Assembly (NCBI RefSeq): GCF_017591435.1
Contig: NC_059287.1
Location: 8,733,501 to 8,797,500, forward strand
From: Portunus trituberculatus
Taxonomy: Eukaryota; Arthropoda; Malacostraca; Decapoda; Portunidae
Direction: 5' to 3'
DNA length: 64,000 bases
Under the pieces are notes generated by a model. It was not told the DNA's origin and searched no databases. It saw only the letters and a list, made by a program, of their open reading frames with translations. Shown here piece after piece: positions 11,720-25,183 of this stretch; the stretch's first letter is position 1; each line of letters starts with the position of its first letter. The translations under genes and the position numbers were made by a program.

Positions 11720-11895
11720 ATAACATAATCTCCGTGCCACCACGATTTTCTCCTGTTTTTCCTGGGCATGGTGATGTTACCGGCGCGCTCTACTGTAGCT
11801 TCCTCGGCTTTATCCTCGCTGCTCTGGTGGCTCTCAGCGTTGCTGTCATCATCATCCTGGCCATGTCCAGGTACTGCAGATTGTGGCACATCCAT
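11720..11895 (-). pseudogene. Probable upstream exon of the piggyBac transposase
   Basis: ATG at 11895 opens an acidic segment (HGQDDDDSNAESHQSSEDKA) ending RRKSWWHGDYV. A GTAATA donor at 11719 and the TTTTAG acceptor at 11662 would remove a 58 nt intron and join the frame exactly into LTVEQVLSMLEE through a split Ile codon. Without splicing the frame stops at 11716. The fit of phase and composition is the evidence; the family N-terminus is too variable to confirm. The open frame extends a further 13 codons upstream of the ATG. Confidence 0.45.
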
Positions 11896-11929
11896 CGCAG
11901 TTGTTTCCTTGCTTGCCTGGCAAGGAACA

Positions 11930-12400
11930 CCGCCCTACTGCCCGCTCCTCTCACACTTGAGCATCACCTCCGAGGATCAAAGGAACTTCCTGGCCACATA
12001 CCTTTAACTTCTCTTCTTAGAAGTCCAAACTTGCTCCCACATGCGTGAGGAAGTCAATCCCCTGCAGGCAAGGGTCTTCTAAAGGCAGAGATGAAGACTG
12101 GCAATCTTTCCATGTTTCCCACGTCGATGTTCACTATAACGGGGCCCCACATAGCGGCACTGACTTGTGAAGCTACACAGCTGTTGTGTAGCTCTGGCAC
12201 GCTGCGCACATCCAAAGTCCTCTCTCATGACTGTCTTCTCGGATCTTGTCTGTCTTCCTCCCCATCCTCCTCTCCTTCATTCCATCATGCCATCAACGTG
12301 CAGTCTCTCAAGTAAATAACCTTTTTTTTTTATTAATTTTATTATCATTTTGATAGCATTTAGGTAAGTAAAACAATTTAGGCTTTTTATAATTATTTCG
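11930..12400. other. piggyBac element interior, no recognised gene
   Basis: Moderately GC-rich sequence without a recognisable product on either strand. Open frames over 11539-12048 on the + strand are antisense to the transposase. Confidence 0.4.
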
Positions 12401-12405
12401 TTTAT

Positions 12406-13042
12406 GGGGTGGCGTAGTGGATAAGGTGGTGAGCGTGGGATCGGGCAGACGTCCATGTGTAGGTTCGAATCCCACCAACGTACAGCTTTAAAACACTTTG
12501 CCATTTGTCGAGTGGTTTAAAGTTACCTACATGTCACCATGATACCCAGATTCTAGGTGGTTACACTCAAGATGAGCTTGGGTGGTGATATGGGCCCTAA
12601 TATGGGTACCACTATAAATAAAATTGCCTGCGCGACTAATGGGCGGAAGCTGAACAGCGCTTCCCATTTTTTTTTTTTTTTTTTTTTTTTACATTACAAG
12701 GGCACTGGCCAAGGGCAAACAAAGTGTTGGAAAAAAAAAAATCCCGCTGGTTGCCAGGCCCTGTTAAGATGAAGTAGAAAGAGAAAAAACAAAAAAATCT
12801 AAAAGGAGGGTCCAGTTAACGTAAGAGGTGTCTTGACACTCCTCTTTTGAAAGAGTTTAAGTCATAGGCAGGTGGAAATACAGACACAGGTAGAGAGTTC
12901 CAGAGTTTACCTCTTCAAGTGTGCCTACAGGCGCTATAGGCCTTACCGTAAAAAAATAAATAAATAAATAAAAAAAAAAAAATAAATAAATAAATAAAAT
13001 AAATAAAAATAAAATAAAATAAAATAAAATAAAAAAAAAATA
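12406..13042 (+). mobile_element. SINE-1 copy 2, complete head, interrupted
   Basis: It begins GGGGTGGCGTAGTGG; an A box (GGCGTAGTGG, 12411) and B box (GGTTCGAATCC, 12462-12472) are 40 bp apart as in a tRNA-derived head. The body matches the copy at 2074. It resumes at 12911 (CTCTTCAAGTGTGCC) after a 244 bp insertion, and ends in a ~95 bp A-rich (TAAA)n-like tail. The unfilled copy at 2074 shows the insertion point exactly. Confidence 0.88.
12667..12910 (-). mobile_element. LINE-C3, 5'-truncated 3' end inside SINE-1
   Basis: It opens with a T24 run (poly(A) tail on the - strand), then ~220 bp over 95% identical to 53673-53896, the 3' end of LINE-C1. A clean target-site duplication is not seen; three bases of the SINE are missing at the right junction. 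Confidence 0.85.
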
Positions 13043-13219
13043 TACATTAAAGGTCTATTTTGAATCGGTTTCATGGACAAAAGTATATATATTTTTTTGG
13101 TCTGGAACGGATTAATGGTATTTCAATACATTTTTATGGGAAAAATTGATTCAGGGGACGAACAAATCGGGTGACGAACAGGATTTAGGAACGAATTATG
13201 GTCGTGAGCTGAGGTTTTA

Positions 13220-13223
<4 letters not shown>

Positions 13224-13263
<40 letters not shown>
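13224..13263. repeat. (TA)n, left flank of the DNA transposon
   Basis: Forty bases of TA directly against the terminal inverted repeat at 13265. Confidence 0.95.
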
Positions 13264-13264
<1 letters not shown>

Positions 13265-13266
<2 letters not shown>

Positions 13267-13561
13267 GTGTATCAAAAAAAAAATTCGATATTTTTTGGCA
13301 ACACCCGCCAAAACTTGCTAAATGGTGAGAAAATACACGTGTTAAAATTTGAAAGCTCTACGATAATGGGAATGCATCGCGCATTTAGGTCAAAGTTTGT
13401 GAAATTAGGAAAACACATATTTTTGGAAAACTGCTATAAAGTTCATTATGTCATTTTGAACTTGCAATACCTGCTAAAATACAATTTTGAGTCCTCTTAT
13501 ATCAGTAAAAAGTTTCAGTCAATCAGACAAGTGCAATGCATCGCGCATTGCACATCAATAT
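13265..13561 (+). repeat. Left terminal inverted repeat
   Basis: Reverse complement of 16289-16586 with scattered substitutions; it ends with the 9 bp-stem palindrome. Confidence 0.88.
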
Positions 13562-13697
13562 TGTTAATTTCAGCAGAATTTGTGTAATTTCCCTTCTCAC
13601 ACATAAATGAATTTCATTAGTTTTCATGCAAAACATGTTATTTGATGAGATTAATTCTTATTTCTGAATGAGAACTGGCTCTTTGCATACTTTACTG

Positions 13698-13699
<2 letters not shown>

Positions 13700-13733
<34 letters not shown>
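13700..13733. repeat. Poly(T) run
   Basis: 34 T, just beyond the transposase stop region; possibly an A-rich 3' UTR tract of the transposase or a decayed retro-insertion. Confidence 0.8.
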
Positions 13734-13735
<2 letters not shown>

Positions 13736-13846
13736 TTATTTTTTAGTAATTTGCAGTGAAGCATCCCAGGACTCACCATGAGGAGGTGGCAGTGTCGAGT
13801 CCCACCCTATGCTCCATCCCAACCACGCAACCATTACTGATGGAAT

Positions 13847-16053
13847 TTACAAAACTGACTTAAACTGAGACTTCGTGTTGAATTGTGGCATTGCTGCCCT
13901 TGATTTTAGTTTGTTCTGAATGAACCCTTCTCTGTTGCTCTGCCCGCAAACAGATGAAGAAGCCTCTGTCACGAGCTTGATGTGACGCTCAACACTTTGA
14001 GTGTGACAGGGCAATTTTGGACATTCAAAGCTGAAGTTCTTGGTAGTGATCATTTCTTTGATTTCATTTGATGATATAGATACAGTCAGTGGTGGCTCTG
14101 AACGACATGTATCATTCCAGTTGATAAGATCAATATAGCTGCTTGCATTGATGTTCAGCTTAGGAACTCTGAATGTTCGGATGCGTCCAGTTGGTGCTTT
14201 TTCTTCCCTGCTTCTAAGGATCCTTCTCCATGCAAGTTCTTTGTATGCATCATTTGTCCCAGATATCATTGCAACGAGGACAGCTTCATGGTGAGCACCA
14301 TAAGCATTCCGCTCAATAACGGGAATAACTACATCTCTGACTTGCAATGGTAGTTTTTGACATCTACTTATTGTCTCAAAAGTGTGCAAAGGTGCGTATG
14401 TAATGTCACTGTGGCATTTAATTTTGAACCACATTGGTGTATAGACCAGCATAATGAATTGTACTACTAGTGTCAAATTGTTTGATGGATTTTCTGTTGA
14501 AACATATAATCGCAGTGCTCTAGATGCAGTTGTCAGCCAGCGAGAGTGAGCCATTTTCCCAGGTTTTTGTGATGCCAGTGATTGTTCACATGAACCTGAA
14601 GACACAGCCTGATACATTAGCAGCAGGTACTTCTGATCTGACGACAAGTCTGAGATGTATTCTTGGTTGATATCAATAGCATCGGCCGAAATTGGCTCAA
14701 AGTCAATAACAGGGAGGTTTTCAAAATCTGTTTCATAAAGTGCTGTTCCGATTGGTCCTGTAAATTGACGAGGACCGCTAGTCTTTCCATCCAAATGAAT
14801 TAATAGATGTCTTAATGGTAATTCATTACTGTGAAGTTGACAAACAATCCATTGCAATGGCTTTCCCAGCTTTTCTTCAAATTTTCTTATGACTCCTGCT
14901 CTCCAACCTACGTTTGTATTTGTGCCATCACATCCTATTGAATCAATTTTGTTGACATCGATTTTCTTCTGAATGCAAAAATCATAAAGACCATTTACAA
15001 TATTGTTTGCTGAACCACTGGATACTGAAAAATGGCCTATGTATTTGCTACCTGGTTCTGATAGCACTGTGATGTGTTCCTCTGTCACTTCTGTTCTTGC
15101 TCTTTTGCTTTCTGATTTTATCATCATAACAGTTTTATCTTTTCTGCCATCAAAGTATATGCTTGTGACGTTACCACACTCACTAGAAGATAAACTTTGC
15201 TCTCGTGCCCGTTGTCTTTCTCTTGATACTTTGTTTTTGTCAATAATATCATCAGTTTCTTCATCAATATCATGCAAAGCTGCTGTAACTATCATTGCTG
15301 CTGCTCTTGAAGATACTCCAGTCCTATCACATGCGATTGCAAAATTTGGCAAAGATTTTCTCTGAGAATGTTTCTTGCTCTTTTTGCCCCTATGCCAAGG
15401 GGGAAGATCTTTCTCAAAATCATCAGAGGAATCTTCACTGGGAGATGTGCTTGAAGATGATACCAGTACAGTATTGTCACCTGATTGTGATGTTGGTTTT
15501 GGGTGACTTATGTCTCTCAACCTCCTCTGCTGTGACGCTTCCATTGATGCAGTTGTTTGTTGATCAATTGATCCAATGTACATTTTCCTGACAGATCTTT
15601 GATCAGATAAGAAGTCCCGTTCCTTGATGGGTACTTTTTTTTCTTTGGGACATCTACAAGTTGAGAAATCTGTGCATTTGCAATATGAGATATCAAATAA
15701 TGAAGAAATATTATTTTTAAATGATGCAAATTTGTTTTGAATTCTTTAGAATCTTTTCGGTTAATGATCTTCTTCAAATTTTGATAAGATTTGAGTTGTT
15801 TCTTCAGAAGAGCCATCACACGAGGTTTAGAAACAGTTGGTATGGAACTGGTCTGCCATACTTGGAGGACTGCATCAACAACAAGGGGATGTAAGCCAGT
15901 AGGCTTCTGAATTTTTGACTCTCCTTTTAAATATAGATAATACTTCAAAACATTTTCTTTTGTAGGAAGTTCATTGTACTTTATGTCCTCAGGCTTTCCC
16001 AGGAGAGGACACACTAATTTTGACCTTAGTGTTAATTGTTTATCGGTAGACAT
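13847..16053 (-). pseudogene. RNase H-fold-type transposase of an uncertain superfamily, one frameshift
   Basis: The likely start is MSTDKQLTLRSKLVCPLLG at 16053; translation runs to about 15640 in one frame and from there to 13847 in another. The switch is at an A8 run near 15640; one extra A would give a single ~735-residue frame. Motifs in the second part (residues counted from its first Met, 15583): FAIACDRTG (~82-90), YFDGRKD (~143-149), IGCDGTNTN (~216-224), CQLHSNELPLRH (~248-259) and HSRWLTT (~358). FDGRKD and CDGTN are plausible first and second catalytic acids. The CxxH-like and RW motifs recall hAT transposases, but I cannot assign it. Similar proteins of unknown function exist in arthropods and cnidarians, from memory. 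Full-length and placed centrally between its repeats, so recently active. Confidence 0.7.
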
Positions 16054-16288
16054 TACCAATAAGAAATGACAAGCTGGACGCAACACAAATAATACACCCA
16101 CTCACTAAGGCGGCCACCAACAAACTGGTTCTTTCCTGGGAGTGGGAGTGTGTAACACACACACCTAAACATACATACAAACGCACACACTGTGTAGGCC
16201 CAACCCTCTGAAAAGCATATATCACTCAGGGAGCAGGAGTCATGGTGAAAGCTCATCAGGGAGTATTATGAGGACAATACCTCTTATT

Positions 16289-16903
<615 letters not shown>

Positions 16904-17115
16904 TGTAGCCAGGAGTAGATTCTCTTGTTTGCAGACGATATTGAAGGCGTGAGCAACTTCAGCATTGTTCAGTTTTTGCTGAGCTTTCTATTTGTCTTAT
17001 TAATTTTTGTTTTGAGCAGTAAGAGCCCGATGAGCTGTCCAAAAGTAGAGTTGTTTGCAACGTTTCGTTCCTTTTCATGGAACATCTTCAGGCAGAATGA
17101 GTGAAGAGTGAATGA

Positions 17116-17502
17116 ATGAAGAAAACTCCTTTACAAGAAGATCATGTCATCTACAAACACGCCTGCAAAATTGAGGACTGTGGACCTCAAACATATATTG
17201 GGATGACAAGGACAACATTGTCAAGGAGACTCACCTGCCACCTACAGAACGGAACAATCAAGAACCACTACAACACATCACATAAAACTACCGCTACAAG
17301 GAAACATCTGGAAAATAACACCACTATCATCGACCGCGAAAGGGACCCACGCCGCCTACTCTTCTTGGAATCACTATACATAGCACAAGATAGACCAGCC
17401 ATGAATCTACAAACACAAGACCTTCAGATATTACCCACACAAAAAAGAAGACCTACATGGCTTGATACCACGGCCGACACACGCCGCCAGGCCACGCACT
17501 GA
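17116..17502 (+). pseudogene. GIY-YIG endonuclease domain of Penelope-like element
   Basis: 128 residues: HVIYKHACKIEDCGPQTYIG supplies the two-strand GIY-YIG core with the paired Cys typical of Penelope endonucleases, then TRTTLSRRLTCHLQNGTIKNH with the conserved Arg and His. In the active enzyme this domain nicks target DNA for primed reverse transcription. The frame is open to its natural end but the RT that should precede it is missing. Confidence 0.82.
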
Positions 17503-17590
17503 ATCAACCAATCAGGTTGCAGCACGTCATCTACTGACCCACCCACGAGGGTATAAATATCACCACGATCACTACTCCCACTCATTCTGC

Positions 17591-17620
17591 CTGAAGATGT
17601 TCCATGAAAAGGAACGAAAC
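17591..17620 (+). promoter_or_regulatory. Hammerhead-ribozyme-like motif in the Penelope terminal arm
   Basis: CTGAAGA, then a GTTCC/GGAAC stem closed by an A-rich loop, then CGAAAC. This resembles the conserved core (CUGANGA, stem II, GAAA) of hammerhead ribozymes known in Penelope-like terminal repeats. One extra U precedes stem II and I could not fix stems I and III. The opposite arm has the same motif inverted at about 17060-17090. Confidence 0.4.
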
Positions 17621-17782
17621 ATTGCAAACAACTCTACTTTTGGACAGCTCATCGGGGCTCTTACTGCTCAAAACAAAGAATTAATAAGACAAATAGAGAA
17701 AGCTCAGCAAAAACTGAACAATGCTGAAGTTGCTCACGCCTTCAATATCGTCTGCAAACAAGAGAATCTACTCCTGGCTACA

Positions 17783-18735
<953 letters not shown>

Positions 18736-18779
18736 TTAAGTTGCAAGTTCCCAAAAAGATGACATAGAAGTTAGCCAGA

Positions 18780-20997
18780 AAACAGGGACAAATGTCTTGA
18801 GACCTCCCTCTTAAAAGAAGTCAAGTTGTGGGAAGATGGAAACATAGAAGCAGGCTGGGAATTCCAGAATTTGCCAGAGAAAGGTATGAATGATTGAGAA
18901 TACTGGTTAACTCTTGCATTAAAGAAATGGAAAGAATAGGGATGAGAGGAAGAAGAAACTCTTGTGCAGCAAGGTTTGAGGAGGGGGGAAGGGAGGCATG
19001 CAGTTGGAAAGATCAGTAGAGCAGTTAGCATGAAAGTAGCAACAAAAAGATAGAAAGAGATGTAACGTTCCGGCGGTGAGAAAGAGGCTGAAGACAGTCA
19101 GTTGGAGAAGGGAAGTTGATGAGATGAAAAGTTTTTGATTCCACCCTATCTTTTATTAATAAAACTTTGTGAGTGGAACCCACCCAAACATGCAGAGTAC
19201 TCCATACAAGGACAGATAAAGCCCTTGTATAGAGATAGCAGTTGGAGGGGCAAGAAAAACTGGCAGAGATGCCGCAGAATGCGTAACTTCATAGAAGCTG
19301 TTTTAGCAAGAGATGAAATGTGAAGCTTCCAGGTAAGATTATGAGTAAAGGACAGATGGGGGGATATTCAGTGTGCAAGAGGGGGTCAGTTGAGTGTCAT
19401 TGAATAGGGGATAGTTGTCTGGAAGGTTGTGTCAAGTTGATAGATTAAGGAATTGAGTTTTTGAGGCATTGAATACTACTAACTAAGTTTTCTCTGTCCC
19501 CCCAAAATATCTTCAAAAGATCAGAAGTCAAGCATTCTGTGGCATCCCTGTGTGATCTGTTGACTTCCTGAAGGGTTGCTCATCTCTGAAAGGACATGAA
19601 AAGATGTAGGGTGGATAGGGCAAGAAGTTACGATCAGAAGATCGGAAAGATGTAGGCTGGATAGGGCAAGAAGTTTGGTTCAGAAGATCATTAATGAATA
19701 ATAGAAAGAGAGTGGGAGGTAAGATAGAATCCTGAGGAACACCACTGTTAATAGATTTTGGAGAACAGTGGCTGTCTACCACTGCTGCAATAGAATGGTC
19801 GAAAAGGAAACTTGAGATAAAGTTGCAGAGAGAAGGATTGAAACTGTAGGAGGGCAGTTTTGAGATCAAAGCTTTGTGCCAGACTCTATCTAGAGCTTTC
19901 ACCGAAATCTCTAAAAGAGGATGATCAAGACTTGGTAAGGAATGCTAGAAGATCACCAGTAGAGCGACCTAGACAGACTGGCAATCAGACAGAAGACTGT
20001 GAAGGGATGATGTTTAAGAATTAGATGTTTAAGAATTTTCCTATTGAGGATAGATTAAAAACTTTAGACAAACCAGAGATTAAAGCTATAGGATGGTAGT
20101 TTGAGGGATTAGAATGGTCACTCTCTTTAGGAACAGGCTGAATGTAGGCAAACTTCCAGCAAGAAGGAAAGGCAGAAGTGGATAGACACAGTTGAAAAAG
20201 TTTGGCCAAGCAAAGTGTAAGTACGTTAGCACAGTTTTTGAGAACAATAGGAGGGATTGCACCATGTTCATAAGCCTTCCGAGGGTTTAGGCCAGCGAGG
20301 GCATGGAAAACATCATTACAAAGAACTTTGATTGAAAGCATGAAATAGTCAGAGGGAGGAGATGAGGGACGGACAAGCCCAGAATCATCCAAGGTGGAGC
20401 TTTTAGTAAAGGTTTAAGAAAAGAGTTTAGCTTTAGAGACAGAAGAATTGGCAGTGGCACCATCAGGATGAAATAAAGGAGGGAGAGGTGAAGAAGTAAA
20501 ATTATTAGAGATGTTTTTGGCCAGATGCCAGAAGTCTTGAGGGGAGTTAGAGTGAAAGATTTTGACATTTTCTATTTATGAAGGAGTGTTCGACAAGTTG
20601 AAGAACAGACGGTATGATTCTGGGCAGAAATATGAAGTGCTTGAGATTCAGGGGATGTTAGGCTCAAGTACCTTTTGTGGGCAAGCTCTCTATCATATAT
20701 AACATTAGAACAGGCTGAGTTATACCAAGGTTTAGAAGGTTTAGTTTGAGAAAAAGGATGAGGAATGTATGCCTCCATGCCAGACACTATCACCTCTGTT
20801 ATGCATTGAGCACAAAGAGATGTATCTCTGACATGGAAACAGTAATCATTCCACAGAAAATCAGCATAATACCTCCTTAGGTCCTGCCAACTAGCAGAGG
20901 GAAAACACCAGAGGCACCTCCGCTTCAGGAAATCCTGAGGAGGGATTGGAGAAATAGGACAAGATAAAGAAATCAGATTGTTATTGGAGGAAACCAA
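18780..20997 (-). pseudogene. LINE-C2 reverse transcriptase and linker remnant
   Basis: Linker at 20572-20997 (KPSKPWYNSACS, the conserved Trp-Tyr segment after the endonuclease). RT fingers at 20021-20392 (LNPRKAYEHGAIPPIVLKN). Palm at 19528-19902 with KALDRVWHKALISKLPSY and NSGVPQDSILPPTLFLLFINDLL; the usual PQGS is PQDS, and the YADD segment is destroyed by a local duplication near 19600-19670. C-terminal region at 18771-19031. Multiple shifts; inactive. Confidence 0.8.
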
Positions 20998-21376
20998 CAG
21001 AGAAGATAGGGTAACAACATATTCAGAAGGATTAGAGGCAAAAGAAAAATCAAGATGGTTAAGAATATGAGTAGGGTGTTGGACCAGTTGCTCTTGGTCA
21101 TGGGGATAGCAAAGTTAAAGGCTAGTTCACCAGGATGATCAGTGTAGGGAGAGGAAAGCCAAAGCTGGTGGTGAACATTGAAATCTCCAAAGGATGGAGA
21201 TCTCCACTAAAGGGTAAAGGGACAGAATAGGCTCCATCTTGGAAGTTAAATAGGTAAAAAATTTACTACAGTCAGAGGAGTTACAGGAGAGATAGACAGA
21301 ACAGATAAATTTAGTGAGAGAGAGACTGTTGAGTTTAAGCCAGATGGTGGAAAACTCGGAAGATTCAAGAGCATGG
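18780..21376 (-). mobile_element. LINE-C2, decayed copy of the poly(A) LINE
   Basis: - strand similarity to LINE-C1 runs from its C-terminal region (ARVNQYSQSFIPFSGKFWNS) through RT to the endonuclease middle. The poly(A) tail is not preserved. At 21376 it changes abruptly into LINE-B1 endonuclease sequence within one codon (LMID|LIPM). Since LINE-B does not resume left of the element, this is a fusion by truncation or deletion rather than a simple insertion. Confidence 0.85.
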
Positions 21377-21894
21377 GTATGAGATCTATCATTAGGTTCA
21401 GGAATCTATCTCCCCAGGCCTCTTCCCCCATAGCACTCATAATTTTCCTAGTCCACTTCTTTACAGTTGAAATCTCCTACTAATATCACTTTTCTCCTTT
21501 CTTTAATTATTCTCGTTAGACTCCTTATTGTGTCATCTATCATGTCTTTATATTCTTGATTGGTCCATGAATTTGTTTTTGGTGGCACATGTGTTGCAAT
21601 GATTGTTAACTCTTTTTTATTAATAACCATCTTAACTTACAGTATTTCTCCTTTTCCTTCCCCATATACCACTTGGTTTATTACCATCTCCTTCCTTAAC
21701 ATTATCATGACTCCTCCTCCTCCTTTACGACCTCTGTCTCTCCTCCTTACATTATACCTATTATCGAAGTCTATTTTGATTGCCTCATTTAGTTTTGTTT
21801 CAGCCAGGCATACAATATCCGGTTCTTCTTTCTTTATGTAATCTCTTAATTCTAATTTACTTGATAAAACCTCGTCTATGTTCATATACATCAT
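21377..21894 (-). pseudogene. LINE-B1 endonuclease, N-terminal two thirds
   Basis: YMNIDEVLSSKLELRDYI then CLAETKL (catalytic Glu present), GGGGVMIM, and after a frame break ATHVPPKTNSWTNQEY and VGDFNCKEVDW (catalytic Asp/Asn). It is cut after GDRFLNLMID, so the SDH segment is absent. Confidence 0.78.
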
Positions 21895-22966
21895 TTTTAG
21901 TCTCTTGCCTTTATCACTTTTTAGTTAAACTTGTTCCACTTTTTCCTCTTCCTTCTCTTTTATATACTATACCATTTCCTTATCCTGTCTCCTAGAATTC
22001 TCCCCCAAAAATGCTTTTTTTTTCCTATTCTGACCTTTCATTATTTTTTTTCCCTTACTGCTGCTGCCAATTTGTTGTATCTCTTCCTTTTTTCCTCATT
22101 TCTATTTTTCTTTATATATATCCTTGCAACCTTCTGTTTCTCTGAGTTTAGTTGTTCTATATAATATTTCTTCTGTTGCTGCTTGTGATTTTAGTAGTAT
22201 CTTAATTATTCTCATTTTTCCTTTTTGATATAGTCCCATTGTGTTTATTTCTTCTACTTCCTCTTCTAAGTTATACCTATCTTTGTCATTTAGATTTTTT
22301 AGTAGGTTTTTGACTGATTTCATTTCTTTTCTTTCTCGTCTTGGTCTATATTTTGTATATTTTTTCTTTTAGTTCAAATACAATTACACTTTTTTTCTGC
22401 AATTTCCCTAACTAGATTTTCTTTTGTCGTGAGGACTCTTATAATTTTGTATGTCATATTTTCATCTCTTTCTTTTACTTGTTCTTGAATCATCTCCTGA
22501 AAATCATCCTTATCCTTCTTATCTTGGACTCTCCACTCTTGTACTTCTTTTTTAATCATGTTCTGTACTCTTTCCTCTTCTTTGTATACTAGATCTTTCA
22601 GCTTCTCTTTTTCTTTCTCGGCTTTACCGAGTCCTTCTTCCATCTGCTTCTTGTAGTTAGTTACTTCCTTTTTCAGTTCTTCGTTTTCTGCTTTTAGTCG
22701 AGCTTCGTTTTCTTCCACTTTTTTTTTATCCTTTCTCTCAGTTTTTGAAACTCTTTTTCCTGTTCTTCATCCTCTTTCATTCCCATACTCTCCTTTATCC
22801 ATTTATCTAGTTTACAATCAATAGTCAACACTCTCTTAAATAGATAAGTATTTGCCATATCAAAACCTTCTAATGCACTTACTCCCTCATCAACATAGTC
22901 ATCATCAGCTTTCATTCTTTCACTAGTTTCATACTTGCATTTTGATGGAATCTCTTTTTTACTCAT
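21895..22966 (-). pseudogene. LINE-B1 ORF1
   Basis: The start MSKKEIPSKCKYETSERMKA lies at 22966. A Glu/Lys coiled coil follows (22374-22718, ENEELKKEVTNYKKQMEEGL), then a basic segment at 22102-22323 containing IIKILLKSQAATEEILYRT, the conserved RNA-binding-like block of the family. Three frame breaks. LINE ORF1 proteins trimerise by a coiled coil and coat the RNA; that role is inferred. Confidence 0.75.
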
Positions 22967-23116
22967 GATTCTCTAATACTTGATTTCATGAAAAATGAGT
23001 CTACACTACTCACCCTGGCCACTGCAAATACTATACAACAGGTAGTGAAGATCAGCTAATTCTCGGAGTGACACCACTGCATCCTTCCTCGACCGCGTCT
23101 GGTGTGTGTGTGTGTA

Positions 23117-24817
23117 TTTACCTAGTTGTAGTTTTACAGGGCCTGAGCTTTATGCTCGTGTGGCCCTGTCTCCATATCTACACTTACCCAATCTTACTTT
23201 AAAAGTATGCACACTTGTTGCAGACACTACTTCTTCATTTAAACTGTTCCACGTCTCAATACATCTTTATGGAAACTATATTTTTAACATCTCTCAGACA
23301 TCTTCCCTTTCTCAGCTTTTTACTATGCGATCTTGTGCTTCGGATGTCATATTCTTCTCTCAGGATCAGTTTCTCATTATCCACTTGGTCCATTCCGTTG
23401 ATCAATTTAAAAACTTGTATCAGGTTTCCTCTCTCCCTTCTCTGTTCCAGGGTTGGTAGATCCATAGCCTTTAGTCTCTTCTCATATGTCATCTCTTCAA
23501 ATTCTGGAACCATTCTTGTAGCCATTTTTTGTAGTCTCTCCAATTTCCTTATGTGTTTCTTTTTATGAGGGGTCCACACTACTCCTGCATGTTCCAATCT
23601 GGGTCTTATTATAGTACTTATCAATTTCTTCATCATTTCTTTGTCCATGTAGTGAAATTCCTTAGCAGATTATATGTTTCTCTAAAAATTCTATCAATAT
23701 GGCTTACTGGTTGATTGTTTTCTTCCATCGTCACTCCCAAGTCCTTTTCCTCTTTTACTTTCTCGAGTTCTACTCCAACTCCCATCTTATAGATTCCCAC
23801 GGGTCGTCTTTCACTCTTTCCCATTTCCATGACATGGCTTTTGTTCACATTGAATTCCATTTCCCACTCTTTGCTCCATTCCCATATCTTATTTAGGTCT
23901 TCTTACAGTATTTCACAATCCTCTTTTTACTTTATAACTCTGCACAGTTTCGTATCGTCCGCAAACAGATTTATGTAGCTGTTCACTCCTTCTGGCATGT
24001 CGTTAATATAAATGAGAAAAAGTATTGGTGCCAGTACTGACCCCTGTGGCACTCCGCTGTCTACTGCTCTCCACTTGGACTTCATATCTTTAACTACCGT
24101 CCTTATTTCTGTCCCCCTCAAATAATTTTCTATTCATCTCAATGTGCTTCCTTTTAAGCCACCCTTCTCCTCTAACTTCCATAGTAATCTTGCATGTGGC
24201 ACTTTGTCAAATGCCTTTTTTAAATCCAAATAAATACAGTCAACCCATCCCTCTCTCTCTTCTACTCTATCAACTATTCTAGAATAGAAACTCAATAAAT
24301 TAGTTACACAAGACCGTCTTTTTCTAAAACCAAATTGGCTATTTCATATTAATTTGTTGTCTTCAAGAAACTCAATCCATTGTTTCTTTATTATTCTTTC
24401 ACACATCTTGCATGTTACACTAGTTAGTGATACCAGTCTGTAATTTAAAGGTTCTTCCTTCCTTCCACTCTTATATATGGGAACCACCTCAGTTCTTTTC
24501 CATTTTACTGGTACTCTTCCATTTTCTATTGAGCATTTTATGATGTTGAATATAGGACTTGCTAGTTCTTCCCTACATTCTTTCAGTATTCTGCCTGAGA
24601 CTTCATCTGGTCCCATTGCCTTGTTTTCATCCAGTTCCTTCATTAATTCTTTTATTTCAAGCTTGGTTACTTTAATCTCTTTCATATAGATTGTCTCTCT
24701 ATTACCCTGTGGCCTTTCAAATTTAGATTCCTTAGTAAAGACCTCCTGGAATTTATTATTTAATAGTTCTGCCATACTTTTTGGGTCTTCCACCATCCTG
24801 TTTTCTCCTTTTAACAT
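23117..24817 (-). pseudogene. LINE-B2 reverse transcriptase
   Basis: Fingers at 24344-24817 (NKAMGPDEVSGRILKECR, LNYRLVSLTSVTCKMCERII). Palm with SGVPQGSVLAPILFLIYIND and LFADDTKLCRVIK at 23927-24121, so the catalytic FADD is intact. C-terminal region at 23256-23648 (RPRLEHAGVVWTPHKKKHI). Interrupted by frameshifts near 23640, 23900 and 24130-24340. Confidence 0.82.
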
Positions 24818-25183
24818 TTCTATTGTTTCTCTTTGTCAAATTTTTTCCATTTATGAATCTATAGATCAATTTTGGTTGCTCCTTACATTTTTCGAGAATG
24901 TCCTTTTCAAAGTTCTTTTCCTCTTCCTTCCTCACCTTAACATATTCATTTCTTGCTGCCTTGAATTTTTTCTTATTTATTGGATTTCTATTTCTCCTCC
25001 ACCTTTTTCATGCTCCATCTCTTTTCTCCTTTGCCCTAGCACACCTTGCATTAAACCAATCTTTCTTTCCTTCTTCTTTGGGTCTATAATTCGGGACATA
25101 TTCCCTGACTCCTGTTTTATATATTTTTAAAAATAAGTTATACTTCTCTTGCATCGTCTCTGATTTTTCCATCTCCTCCCAGT

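Larger units (their letters stand above)
21377..23100 (-). mobile_element. LINE-B1, 5' half (5' UTR, ORF1, endonuclease N-part)
   Basis: The most complete 5' end among LINE-B copies: about 120 bp of 5' UTR (22976-23100), ORF1 and the start of the endonuclease. The 3' half is missing because of the fusion with LINE-C2 at 21376. Its 5' end meets the (TG)n tail of LINE-B2 directly at 23101. Confidence 0.88.

Noticed and set aside
11539..12048. 169-codon + strand frame opposite the piggyBac remnant
   Set aside because: Overlaps the transposase, which has clear family signatures on the - strand.
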